Shown: piece by piece, positions 6,083-13,238 of the stretch | Numbering within the stretch: the first letter of the stretch is position 1 | Layout of the letters: each line of letters begins with the position of its first letter | Assembly (NCBI GenBank): GCA_028284565.1 | Contig: JANQRM010000154.1 | Span: 1 to 13,286, forward strand | DNA from: Anaerolineae bacterium | GTDB taxonomy: Bacteria > Chloroflexota > Anaerolineae > Aggregatilineales > Phototrophicaceae | Length of the DNA stretch: 13,286 nt | Direction: 5' to 3' | Position numbers and translations under genes: made by a program | Notes under the pieces: generated by a model | Told to the model about the DNA's origin: nothing | Databases searched by the model: none | Seen by the model: only the letters and a program-made list of their open reading frames with translations

Positions 6083-6163
6083 TATAATGAGTTATTAGTT
6101 TTTAGTTGTTTGTTTTCTTCGTAGTTATTGTGAGATTCAATTCGTTTTTAGAATTCGAATTTC

Positions 6164-6183
6164 GGACGAGTCATGATTCGTCC
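6164..6183. repeat. 20-base imperfect palindrome
   Basis: GGACGA, g, TCATGA, t, TCGTCC: symmetric over all 20 bases except one G/T position pair. The centre TCATGA is itself a palindrome. Such GGGACGA-like palindromes are often short dispersed repeats or protein-binding sites. Only one copy is present in the window, so neither can be shown. Confidence 0.5.
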
Positions 6184-6345
6184 CTAGTGGCGGTTAAACG
6201 TTAGGATTGGGTTTGGTTTAGATTTCAGAAACCAGAAATTAGTCATCAGATTTTTGCGTCTCAGCAATTCAGCAAGTTAGCACAGGCATGAAATCATATA
6301 AAACATGCGTTCTATCTAATAGTATCGTAAAATAGTGTGAAAGTG

Positions 6346-6373
6346 GGATGCATTTGGCTATGCATTTGCATCC
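6346..6373. repeat. ATGCATTTG direct repeats inside an inverted repeat
   Basis: GGATGCA (6346-6352) and TGCATCC (6367-6373) form 7-base inverted arms around 14 bases. Within the same 28 bases ATGCATTTG occurs twice (6348 and 6360), a 12-base period. It lies about 60 bases upstream of the proposed rhomboid-gene promoter, so a regulator-binding site is plausible; there is no T-tract to make it a terminator. Confidence 0.45.
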
Positions 6374-6404
6374 GAATCAAAAATTAGCGTCATGAGTCCG
6401 TTGG

Positions 6405-6434
6405 TTGCGTGAATACCCCGAAATGTGATACCTT
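6405..6434 (+). promoter_or_regulatory. Candidate promoter of the rhomboid-like gene
   Basis: TTGCGT (6405-6410), an 18-base spacer and TACCTT (6429-6434) preceded by TGA, an extended -10. The start would be near 6441, about 20 bases before ATG 6463. Weak hexamers; position and TGn support it. Confidence 0.4.
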
Positions 6435-6462
6435 ATTAGCAAGTTAGTTAAAGGTGAAAATA

Positions 6463-7140
6463 ATGATTCCATTCCGCGTTGAAGGGCGAACCACCTACCG
6501 ACCCTATATGGTGTTTGCCATTATGCTGGTTAATGTTGCTGTCTTCTTCTATGAGATGATATTGGCGCACCAAGGGCAAGGTGTCCTTTTTGATTTGTTC
6601 CATCGCTACGGCTTAACGGCTTGTGTGGTAGGGCAAGAGGGACCACAGAGCTTCTTCCTTGATGGTCTACGCAGTATGTTTATGCATCTCAGTTTCCTTC
6701 ATATCTTGATGAATCTGGCATTTTTGTGGGTGTTTGGCGGACGAATTGAGCAATTCTTGGGTCATTGGAAGTTCCTTGCGTTCTATCTCGTTGGTGGATA
6801 CATCGCGTATAGCACACATATCTTGCTAGCTGGGTCTGATTGCAACCCGATTATCGGTGCGGAAGGTGCAATTGGTGCGGTGATGGGCGGCTTCTTCATC
6901 TTGTATCCCGCTACTCGCGTACAAACCTACGTCCCCTTCTTGATGCGGACATTTAAGATTCCGGCGGCGTTGATGCTCCTCTTCTGGTTTGCGACACAAT
7001 TCTTCCATGATGCGGAATCGCTTTTGGAAGTTCCGGCTATCCAATGGGAATATATCGGTGGCTTCTTAGCAGGATTGGCGATGATGTTCATCTTTACGAT
7101 GTTCAGATCGGCTCCGTCAGCCAAGCGCATCGAGGATTAA
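6463..7140 (+). CDS. Rhomboid-family membrane protein lacking catalytic Ser and His (likely pseudoprotease)
   Basis: A 225-residue polytopic membrane protein with about six to seven hydrophobic helices. It keeps rhomboid architecture: an N-terminal MIPFR start, the helix-2 motif H75-x4-H80-x3-N84 in FMHLSFLHILMNLAFLWVFGG, and the LYPATRV stretch after the helix-4 equivalent. The helix-4 serine motif, normally GASGAIxG, reads GAEGAIGA, so the nucleophile is E134 (codon GAA 6862). The last-helix histidine, normally in AHxGGFxxG, is Y197 in WEYIGGFLAG. With neither residue of the Ser-His dyad, proteolysis is not expected; a binding or chaperone role like that of iRhoms and derlins is inference. 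ATG 6463 is preferred over GTG 6454 because AAAGGTGA is then at normal spacing and relatives start MIP. Single gene with its own terminator. Confidence 0.88.
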   Translation: MIPFRVEGRTTYRPYMVFAIMLVNVAVFFYEMILAHQGQGVLFDLFHRYGLTACVVGQEGPQSFFLDGLRSMFMHLSFLHILMNLAFLWVFGGRIEQFLGHWKFLAFYLVGGYIAYSTHILLAGSDCNPIIGAEGAIGAVMGGFFILYPATRVQTYVPFLMRTFKIPAALMLLFWFATQFFHDAESLLEVPAIQWEYIGGFLAGLAMMFIFTMFRSAPSAKRIED

Positions 7141-7168
7141 TCTCAAGAACCATAGAAACACGAACGAC

Positions 7169-7207
7169 AAGGGCGGTTATCCACACCGTCCTTTTTGATT
7201 CGTTTTT
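7169..7207 (+). terminator. Intrinsic terminator after the rhomboid-like gene
   Basis: AAGGGCGG (7169-7176), a 9-base loop and CCGTCCTT (7186-7193) form an 8-pair stem with one G-T pair, followed by TTTGATTCGTTTTTTT. It starts 28 bases after the stop codon and separates this gene from the acetamidase. Confidence 0.82.
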
Positions 7208-7269
7208 TTCACGGGAAAAAGGGTATCTTATCAATCATATTCGTTTTTAATGATTTAGAGAAAAACATC

Positions 7270-8145
7270 ATGACAGACACTTATCTTGTTTCTAAAGCGC
7301 ATCAAGTTTTTGCATTTGATGCATCTATCCCTCCTGTGTTGGAAGTCGATGCCCCTGCGACGATCAAGTTTGAAGTGGAAAATACAGTGTGGTCACGGTT
7401 GGAGAAGGGTGAAACAGTTGAAGCAATCGGCTTTCATAATTTCAATGCTCTGGCAGGGTCGGTTTTCATTAAGGGTGCAGAGGCAGGTGATACGCTTCAA
7501 ATTGACATCCTCGATATTCAAGTCAAGGATGCATGGTCATGTTGGATGCCGGAATTGGGACGTTTGGGTGATTTAACGGATACAGTTCAACTTCGAGAAA
7601 TCCCGATTGAAGATGGACACTGTATCATCAATGAGCAAATTCGTGTGCCTGTTGACCCCATGATTGGCTGTATCGGAGTCGCACCAGCTGAAGGGAGTGG
7701 TTCAACGGTGCGTCCGGCGTATCCTTGGGGTGGGAATATGGATTTGCTAGAGTTGCGTGTAGGGACAACGCTTTATTTGCCTGTGCAAGTTAAGGGTGCG
7801 CTTTTGTCATTGGGAGATTTCCATGCGGCGATGGGAACAGCTGAATTGACATCAGTAAGTCTCGAATCGAATGGGCAAGCGACAGTTAGTGTATCTGTCC
7901 TCAAAGATATGGCAATTGACTATCCGCGAGTGCGGGTCGGCACGGAAACTTTGTTTATCGCCTCATCAGACAACTTTACGGATTCAAAAAATCTAGCCGC
8001 AAAACTTGCCTATAATTATCTTACGAAAGAAAAAGGGCTAAGTGCATTTGATGGCTATGCCTATATGAGTGCGCGGGTTGCGTTGCGATTTGGTGGACCA
8101 GCGTCAGTTATCATAGTCGCGGTTGTCCCTGATTTTGATGGCTGA
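7270..8145 (+). CDS. Acetamidase/formamidase family amidohydrolase
   Basis: A 291-residue FmdA/AmdA-family protein, predicted to hydrolyse small amides such as formamide or acetamide to ammonia and the acid; cytoplasmic, homo-oligomeric in the family. Visible marks: [26 protein letters not shown] split over the N-terminal part, [23 protein letters not shown], and the core motif [14 protein letters not shown] (D183, H185, E192) of the metal/active-site region. The length is typical. The frame extends upstream to 7195, but that would run through the preceding terminator; ATG 7270 fits the family start, with only a weak GAG site before it. The threonine aldolase gene follows 69 bases later and may be co-transcribed. 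Substrate cannot be told from sequence. Confidence 0.9.
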   Translation: MTDTYLVSKAHQVFAFDASIPPVLEVDAPATIKFEVENTVWSRLEKGETVEAIGFHNFNALAGSVFIKGAEAGDTLQIDILDIQVKDAWSCWMPELGRLGDLTDTVQLREIPIEDGHCIINEQIRVPVDPMIGCIGVAPAEGSGSTVRPAYPWGGNMDLLELRVGTTLYLPVQVKGALLSLGDFHAAMGTAELTSVSLESNGQATVSVSVLKDMAIDYPRVRVGTETLFIASSDNFTDSKNLAAKLAYNYLTKEKGLSAFDGYAYMSARVALRFGGPASVIIVAVVPDFDG

Positions 8146-8214
8146 GAGGCTTGCATCCCCTGTCGCCTCCCACTATCATAACCCTGCGAATTCATCCACC
8201 AGAGAAAGTCAAGT

Positions 8215-9255
8215 ATGGAATCTATCGACCTACGGAGTGATACGGTCACGCACCCCACGCCCGAGATGCGCGAGGCAATGGCGAATGCTATTGTCGGTGA
8301 TGATGTGTATGGAGAAGACCCACTCGTTAATCAACTAGAAGCTGAAGCGGCAGAGACGCTGGGGAAAGAAGCGGGCTTGTTCGTCAGCAGTGGAACACAA
8401 GGCAATCTCATTGCGCTGTTGACGCATTGTGAGCGTGGTGCAGAAATCATCGTCGGGGATAAGGCGCATACGTTCAAATTTGAAGCAGGGGGTATGGCGG
8501 CATTAGGGGGGATTATCCCGCATATTGTGCCTGTTCAAGATGATGGGACACTCAACTTGGATGATATTCGCTCAGCCATTCGCGGGGATAATTATCATTT
8601 TCCGCCAACGCGCTTGGTTGCGATTGAGAATACACAAGGGACGGTGGGTGGTGTCCCTGTAACTGTTGACTATACGAATCAAGTCGCGCAGATTGCTCAA
8701 GAGCATGGTTTGAAATTTCATATTGATGGTGCGCGGATATTCAATGCGAGTACCGCCCTTAATACAAGTGTGAATGACCTGATTGAACAGGCAGATTCGA
8801 TGACCTTTTGTTTATCGAAGGGGTTGTGCGCGCCAGTCGGTTCGATTTTGGTGGGTTCACGAGCATTTATCGACCAAGCGCGACGTATGCGTAAGATACT
8901 GGGTGGCGGGATGCGTCAGGCGGGCATCTTGGCTTCTGCTGGGTTAATTGCGCTTCATAAGATGTCGAAGCGTTTGCAAGAAGACCATGACAACGCTACC
9001 TTGCTTGCGGAAGGACTTAGCGCGATTGATGGTATTCAAGTGAAACACCAGCATACGAATTTTGTCTTTTTTGATTTGGCGGAATCGGTAAGTGTTTCAC
9101 CAGAAGATTTTGTCCGAGTTTTGCAAGCCGACTATAATATCATCATGCGACCCTATCCCGGCTTTAAGCATACCTTCCGCTGTGTGACCCATTATTGGAT
9201 AAGCCGTGAGCGTGTCGAGACTGTGATTCAAGCTGTCCAAGAAGTGGTTGCCTAA
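8215..9255 (+). CDS. ltaE: Low-specificity L-threonine aldolase (PLP-dependent)
   Basis: Cleaves L-threonine or L-allo-threonine to glycine and acetaldehyde (fold-type I PLP enzyme, cytoplasmic tetramer in the family). The 346 residues match the family length. Motifs: [19 protein letters not shown] at the start, [19 protein letters not shown] (phosphate-binding region), the IENT and GG segment, [11 protein letters not shown] (Asp contacting the PLP nitrogen) and the Schiff-base K202 in [13 protein letters not shown]. The C-terminal domain contains [12 protein letters not shown] and [10 protein letters not shown]. The start ATG 8215 opens exactly on the conserved N-terminus, although only a weak GAGAAAG site precedes it. 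The next gene starts 3 bases after the stop, so the two are almost certainly co-transcribed and possibly translationally coupled. Confidence 0.94.
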   Translation: MESIDLRSDTVTHPTPEMREAMANAIVGDDVYGEDPLVNQLEAEAAETLGKEAGLFVSSGTQGNLIALLTHCERGAEIIVGDKAHTFKFEAGGMAALGGIIPHIVPVQDDGTLNLDDIRSAIRGDNYHFPPTRLVAIENTQGTVGGVPVTVDYTNQVAQIAQEHGLKFHIDGARIFNASTALNTSVNDLIEQADSMTFCLSKGLCAPVGSILVGSRAFIDQARRMRKILGGGMRQAGILASAGLIALHKMSKRLQEDHDNATLLAEGLSAIDGIQVKHQHTNFVFFDLAESVSVSPEDFVRVLQADYNIIMRPYPGFKHTFRCVTHYWISRERVETVIQAVQEVVA

Positions 9256-9258
9256 GGC

Positions 9259-10056
9259 ATGTCTAACCCATACCCGCCCTATCCCGAGTCGGATTATCCG
9301 CCGGATGATGAATTTGAAGAAGTCGAAGCAATGGAAGCCGACTATCCTCAATTTTTGGATTCCCCTCTTAATGAGAAGCATGAGTACGAAGTTGAGGACA
9401 CTGAATCAGATGACGAGGTCGAAGAGTCGTCTAATCGGGTTGTGTATCGTGGCTCGACGAGTGATCCGGCATTTGGTTTTCTGTTGGCGTTGGCGATGTG
9501 CATTGGACTTATCCCGTTGATTAACAATGGGAATGCCGATTTGCGCTATACCATTGCATGGGGAGTGCTGGCGGGTGTCGGGGTGTTGTCATGGTTGCTA
9601 GGTAGCTTAGATCGAATCGAGCAGGAAACACCGGAGAATTTGGGTTGGGGAATTGGCTTTGGCATATTATTAGGTGCGCCATTTTTGCTCTTCGGTGGGA
9701 GCATTTTACAGACAGCCGTGCGTGATATTTTCCCGGAATACTCGGCTGGGACAGTGCTAGCCTATCTGGTGTTTGTCATGCCTCTCGCAGAAACGCTCTT
9801 CTTTCGTGGGTTGTTGCAACGGAACCTCGACTTTTGGGTTGTGGGGATACTGGGCGCGGTGTGGAATGTGTTGCTGTTTTTCCCTGTGATGTGGACGAAG
9901 GTGTTAGAATTTCCATCTGTGGCGATTGTGATTGTGATTGCACTCGTGATGATGAATATGCTCTATGCCTATGTGCGAGACCGAAACTCGCTGGCATCGT
10001 CATGGCTGACGCAAATAACGGTGAATATCATAATGGTGTTCATACCGTTTCTATAA
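9259..10056 (+). CDS. CPBP/Abi-like membrane protein with degenerate active site and acidic N-terminal tail
   Basis: A 265-residue protein in two parts. Residues 1 to about 60 are hydrophilic, rich in Asp, Glu, Pro and Tyr (YPPYPESDYPP, many acidic runs) and probably disordered in the cytoplasm. Residues 70-265 hold about six membrane helices. The best family match is the CPBP intramembrane metalloprotease fold: PLAETLFFRGLLQR (177-187) corresponds to motif 1, EExxxR, with E178 and R183 kept but the second Glu replaced by T179. The motif-2 helix (AVWNVLLFFPVMW) has no His where FxxxH is expected. The last helix ends LTQITVNI, keeping the Asn but not the His of motif 3. Metal binding is therefore unlikely. 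The ATG lies 3 bases after the threonine aldolase stop with AAGG at tight spacing. Family call moderately sure; function unknown. Confidence 0.7.
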   Translation: MSNPYPPYPESDYPPDDEFEEVEAMEADYPQFLDSPLNEKHEYEVEDTESDDEVEESSNRVVYRGSTSDPAFGFLLALAMCIGLIPLINNGNADLRYTIAWGVLAGVGVLSWLLGSLDRIEQETPENLGWGIGFGILLGAPFLLFGGSILQTAVRDIFPEYSAGTVLAYLVFVMPLAETLFFRGLLQRNLDFWVVGILGAVWNVLLFFPVMWTKVLEFPSVAIVIVIALVMMNMLYAYVRDRNSLASSWLTQITVNIIMVFIPFL

Positions 10057-10072
10057 CAGGAATCCAACGTTT

Positions 10073-10114
10073 AGGGATATTATATCCCAAATTTGGGATA
10101 TAATTTGGGATATA
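10073..10114. repeat. Cluster of GGGATAT palindromes and direct repeats between convergent genes
   Basis: Four copies of GGGATAT in 42 bases. GGGATAT (10074-10080) and ATATCCC (10082-10088) form a dyad with one central base. A perfect 22-base palindrome at 10081-10102 has 8-base arms TATATCCC and GGGATATA around AAATTT. TTTGGGATATA is then repeated directly (10092 and 10104, period 12). It lies between the CPBP-like stop (10056) and the recombinase stop (10137). The arm-6-arm geometry resembles a tyrosine-recombinase core site, but a terminator or protein-binding site is equally possible; there is no T-tract on either side. Confidence 0.7.
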
Positions 10115-10136
10115 TGCCAACTTTATTGTAATTTGT

Positions 10137-11069
10137 TCATTTTTCCACAGATGGAATCCGTCGCAGGTAACGTTCTGTCACCAGCAGGCTACGGTGTCGG
10201 AGTATTTGGCTGATTTTTTCGATGGATACACCTGCATCTCGTAAGCCCCCTGCCACTGAGCGACGTAAATCGTCTGGTGTGACATGCCCTAAATTAGCGT
10301 GCTGTGCCGCGTCCCGAATGACCATCCAGACTCCATCGGGTGATAAGCCCTCTTTGGCGATACGTCCGCCCTTCCAGATGCGACGGACAATGGGCGACTG
10401 GGTAGAGGGTTTGCCGATGTTGTTGCGCCATTGTGAGAGTGGATTTAAGAGGTTGGAAGGAACTTCAATATAGTGGTCTTTGTCGGTTTGTAGAATGACT
10501 TTCTCATCGACTATTTTCAAGTCACCCCACTTTGCCACAGAGAGTTCTTCCCGCCGGAGTGCCATCGTGCAGAGCATCGTCGCCATGATAGTGTTGCGGA
10601 GTTGCTGGTTGGGACTGGTGGCAATCTCCTCTGCGGAGCGAATCAGTTGCATGAGTTCATCCCGCGAGAGCAAGCGCAAGTCTTTTTTCGGTTTATCTTC
10701 CACATCAGGGGTTGGAATTTTTTTGAGTCCATCCACCGCCTTTTTGGGGAATTGACGTGATTGTGACATCAAATCGGCAAGAACAATAACCGCCGAGCGC
10801 GCTTGGTCAAGTCCCTGTTTCCCATGCCCAGCTTCCGCGAGGTCATCTAACCAATCGGATAGCAATTCTGGCGTGAGAATCTGCTTGAGGGGTTTGATGG
10901 GTAGATTCGCCATGCGGAACGCGCGCGCATCGCCTTGTGTGCGTTTCATCTGAGTCACATCGGCGAGGAAAAGGTCTATCCAGCGATAGTAGGCACGTTG
11001 GGTATGCGGGCTTTTGGTGTGCTTGGGCAATGCTTTCGTGAAGTCAAAAACCAATGGGATGTCATCCAA
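10137..11069 (-). CDS. Tyrosine recombinase / phage-integrase-family protein
   Basis: A 310-residue site-specific recombinase. The N-terminal SAM-like core-binding domain (about 12-110) has SPHTQRAYYRWIDLFL. The catalytic domain (about 130-305) has R172 in MALRREEL, the strand pair around TDKDHYIEVP with the probable catalytic Lys, D266-D-L-R269 in VTPDDLRRS, H292 in ILRHRS and the nucleophile Y301 in VTERYL. Spacing R269-H292-Y301 (23 and 9) equals that of XerD. The box-II residue, normally His in HxxR, is Asp. The start is a TTG at 11069 with no clear Shine-Dalgarno; TATAAT lies at 11100-11095. No phage or transposon genes adjoin it, so it may be a chromosomal stand-alone recombinase or an element remnant. 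The palindrome cluster lies just beyond its 3' end. Confidence 0.88.
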   Translation of the reverse strand: MDDIPLVFDFTKALPKHTKSPHTQRAYYRWIDLFLADVTQMKRTQGDARAFRMANLPIKPLKQILTPELLSDWLDDLAEAGHGKQGLDQARSAVIVLADLMSQSRQFPKKAVDGLKKIPTPDVEDKPKKDLRLLSRDELMQLIRSAEEIATSPNQQLRNTIMATMLCTMALRREELSVAKWGDLKIVDEKVILQTDKDHYIEVPSNLLNPLSQWRNNIGKPSTQSPIVRRIWKGGRIAKEGLSPDGVWMVIRDAAQHANLGHVTPDDLRRSVAGGLRDAGVSIEKISQILRHRSLLVTERYLRRIPSVEK

Positions 11070-11094
11070 TCTATCATTTGTCCGTGCATCTCGA

Positions 11095-11100
11095 ATTATA
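11095..11100 (-). promoter_or_regulatory. Consensus -10 element upstream of the recombinase
   Basis: A perfect TATAAT on the minus strand, 25 bases before the TTG at 11069. No good -35 is found at 16-18 bases. Transcription would start near 11088, giving a leader of about 20 bases without a Shine-Dalgarno sequence. Confidence 0.4.
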
Positions 11101-11147
11101 CACCCCCTACCGAGATTTCAGCAGAGGATGTTGTTGGAATTGTGATA

Positions 11148-12499
11148 TTAAACCAATTCAGTGATATGCTCTCGCTGACGAATGCGTAAGTTCATGCCAC
11201 CTTTGGGTCGTAATGTGAGCTTTGGCTCGAATTCGGGATGTGCATCTGAAAGGGCTTGCATAGTAAATTGTTGCATGATGGTCGCTAGGATGAGGCGCAT
11301 TTCCATCGTTGCAAAACTATTGCCAACGCATACTCGTGGACCTGAACCAAATGGCAAATATTGATACTTGTGCATACTCTCTTCATCAGCAAACCGTTCT
11401 GGACGGAAAGTATTTGGTTCATCCCAGTAGCGTTCACTGCGATGCAAGGCGAAGGGGCTTAGACTGATGACGGTATCTTTCTTAATGAGGAAGTCGTTGA
11501 TAACCACATCTTCGACGGCTTGTCGGCTGATTGCCCATGCAGATGGATAGAGACGCAGGGCTTCTTTTAAGACCCAATCTGAATAGGGTAAGTTATTGAG
11601 GTCATCGAATGTTGGTGCGCGACCTTGCAGTTGGGTATCAACTTCAGCTTGCAATTTATCTACCACCTGTGGATTTTGTGAGAGTGCATACCAGAGCCAT
11701 GTTAAGACATTGGAGGTCGTTTCGTAGCCTGCCGCGAAGAGCGTGACCGCTTCATCTCGCACTTCCACATCGGATAGTCGGTTGCCCTCTTCATCTTGAG
11801 ATAGTAGAAGCATCGAGAGCAAATCACCTTTGTCTCCTTTGTTTTACGGCGTTCTTGTACCATGCTGAGAACGATCTCGTCTAAGGTTGCGCGAGTGGCT
11901 TTGACACGGCGATTATGAGATGTGGGCAACCACTCCGGTATCCGAAGCGGAGAACTGAGGCGTTCCATAAAGAGGTCTTGCATCTCATCCATTGCCGATT
12001 GAATATCCCCACTTTTGGCATCAAAGGACTCCACACCAAAGAGCGTTTTGGAGACGATTCCGGCGATGAGTTGCACCATATCTTGCTCAATATTGCGGAC
12101 TTCCCCGTCTTGCCATTGACGAAGCAGGCGTTGGGTATAGGTCACCATGACATCCGCGTATTCCCGAATCCGCAGCATATGGAAGGCAGGTTGCATCATC
12201 TTTCGATGACGTTTCCAGACATCCCCTTCGCTGACGGTTAGTCCTTCGCCGATAAAAGGCGCAAAAGCATATTGAGTGAAGGAATCTTTGCGGAATTTAC
12301 GCGCTTGTTTGACCAACACTTGGTGCATCTCATCGGGATGGTTGAGAATGACACTGTAATTGTAAACATAGCGCACACGCACCATTCGCTCATTGAAATT
12401 CATGCAATCAGTGAATAATCCCAATGGATCATCACTCAATTGTTGATAGCTCCCGAAAAGTGGGTGTGTACTCGGTAATAGCGGGGGTTGCTTAGGCAT
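11148..12499 (-). pseudogene. Cytochrome P450, one frameshift in an otherwise intact gene
   Basis: Heme-thiolate monooxygenase of about 450 residues once the frame is restored. The first part (ATG 12499, AGGAG upstream) reads MPKQPPLLPSTHPLFG, then the C-helix WKRHRKMMQPAFH, to VQERRKTK. The second part, in another frame, continues KGDLLSMLLLSQDEEGN, the I-helix FAAGYETTSN, the ExxR motif LKEALRLYP, FRPERF and the heme loop FGSGPRVCVGN with the Cys ligand. The two join if one base is restored in the A-rich run at about 11836-11845 (AAAACAAAGGAG on the coding strand); the total length then becomes a multiple of three. All catalytic motifs are intact, so this is a very recent mutation or an assembly error. 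The substrate is unknown; fatty-acid or terpenoid oxidation is possible. Probably controlled by the divergent TetR protein. Confidence 0.88.
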
Positions 12500-12513
12500 T
12501 ATCAGCTCCTAAC

Positions 12514-12542
12514 TTGCTTCCAGATTCGACTTAGGATACAAT
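12514..12542 (+). promoter_or_regulatory. Promoter of the TetR gene
   Basis: TTGCTT (12514-12519), a 17-base spacer and TACAAT (12537-12542, five of six). Transcription should start near 12549, about 40 bases before ATG 12588. The -35 is the same hexamer as in the citrate synthase promoter. Confidence 0.5.
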
Positions 12543-12561
12543 TAATTAAACATTAGTTTCA

Positions 12562-12589
12562 ATTTGTCTATTCCTAAACATTTGTCTAT
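12562..12589. promoter_or_regulatory. Direct-repeat operator candidate in the P450-TetR intergenic region
   Basis: ATTTGTCTAT occurs twice (12562-12571 and 12580-12589), an 18-base period. The repeats lie between the predicted transcription start and the ATG of the TetR gene, and the second overlaps the ATG. An AAAC-ATTA-GTTT dyad lies just upstream (about 12548-12559). Both could be bound by the TetR protein for autoregulation and control of the P450. TetR sites are usually palindromic, so direct repeats are unusual. Confidence 0.45.
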
Positions 12590-13217
12590 GAATCGCCACG
12601 AAAGACGCAAACAAGCAACTCAGAATCGTATCCTAGATGCTACTATCGCCCTGATTATGGAAAAGGGACTGGATAATATCTCAGTCGGTGAAATTGCTGA
12701 CTGTGCTGATGTGGGACGCGCCACGTTTTATCTGCATTTTGATGGGAAGCTGGATGTTGTTGCCTCGATTATCCGCCGCAATCTGAATTGGATTATTGAC
12801 TCGACCACTGAGTTTGTTGCTACTCTGCCACCCGACCAACGGACATATCTGAGCTGGATCAAGATGTTTGAGATGACGATTACCCAAGCTCCTTTTTATA
12901 TTCAATTGGAAGGCAAGCATTCCGCTGAACTTCGTCAAATCAGCAAGGCGGTTACGATTGAAGCCTACAAACAGAATCTGAAAAAGGGAATTTACACAGA
13001 TTCACCTGATTTACCCTATGCCTTTATTGCTAATCTGCTGGCTGGAGCGATTTTGCAGATTATGGATTGGTGGATTGTGGAGGGCTTTCGCTATACGCCT
13101 ATTGAGATGGCAAATATGATGTACCGAATGTTCTTCAATAATGAGCCACCGACGGAGTTGCTTCAAAATGTGATGGAAAAACATTTTGAACCACAGAAGA
13201 CACAGAGGGCTTTCTAA
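12588..13217 (+). CDS. TetR/AcrR-family transcriptional regulator
   Basis: A 209-residue one-component regulator. The N-terminal helix-turn-helix domain (about 10-57) reads RILDATIALIMEKGLDNISV, then the HTH itself, EIADCADVGRATFYLHFDGK, which is the classic TetR signature (positions with A, G, FY, HF). The C-terminal 140 residues are a helical ligand-binding and dimerisation domain, with WIKMFEMTITQAPFYIQLEG and MDWWIVEGFRYTPIEMANMM. ATG 12588 starts at MNRHERRKQATQNR, a normal family N-terminus; a TTG at 12564 in the same frame would lie within the direct repeats and is less likely. No Shine-Dalgarno sequence is visible for either. It is divergent from the P450, which suggests it represses that gene and itself. 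The ligand is unknown. Confidence 0.92.
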   Translation: MNRHERRKQATQNRILDATIALIMEKGLDNISVGEIADCADVGRATFYLHFDGKLDVVASIIRRNLNWIIDSTTEFVATLPPDQRTYLSWIKMFEMTITQAPFYIQLEGKHSAELRQISKAVTIEAYKQNLKKGIYTDSPDLPYAFIANLLAGAILQIMDWWIVEGFRYTPIEMANMMYRMFFNNEPPTELLQNVMEKHFEPQKTQRAF

Positions 13218-13238
13218 AATCTCTCGTAAGTGAGACTA

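Larger units (their letters stand above)
6083..6404. other. Non-coding stretch between citrate synthase and the rhomboid-like gene
   Basis: About 380 bases in all (to 6462) without a supportable gene on either strand. It is AT-rich with many stops. It holds the 20-base imperfect palindrome at 6164, the ATGCATTTG repeats at 6346 and, at its right end, the promoter at 6405. I see no tRNA, small RNA or terminator in the middle part (6185-6340). Confidence 0.6.

Noticed and set aside
6083..6404. tRNA, small RNA or CRISPR-like structure in the intergenic stretch
   Set aside because: No cloverleaf, no repeated spacer architecture and no terminator downstream of a candidate RNA were found by eye.
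7195..7269. Upstream extension of the acetamidase frame
   Set aside because: It begins inside the T-tract of the preceding terminator and does not resemble the family's N-terminus.
8146..8169. GAGGC/GCCTC inverted repeat after the acetamidase stop, considered as a terminator
   Set aside because: Only five pairs around 14 bases and no T-tract. More likely chance, with read-through into the threonine aldolase gene.
9776..10103. Open frames on both strands overlapping the end of the CPBP-like gene
   Set aside because: Low-complexity translations (Ser/Pro-rich or Cys/Asp-rich) without start signals. They are frame shadows of the membrane protein.
11836..11845. Programmed ribosomal frameshift as the explanation for the split P450
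   Set aside because: The A-rich run is not a clear slippery heptamer, no stimulatory hairpin or internal Shine-Dalgarno stands out, and P450 genes are not known to use recoding. A mutation or sequence error is simpler.
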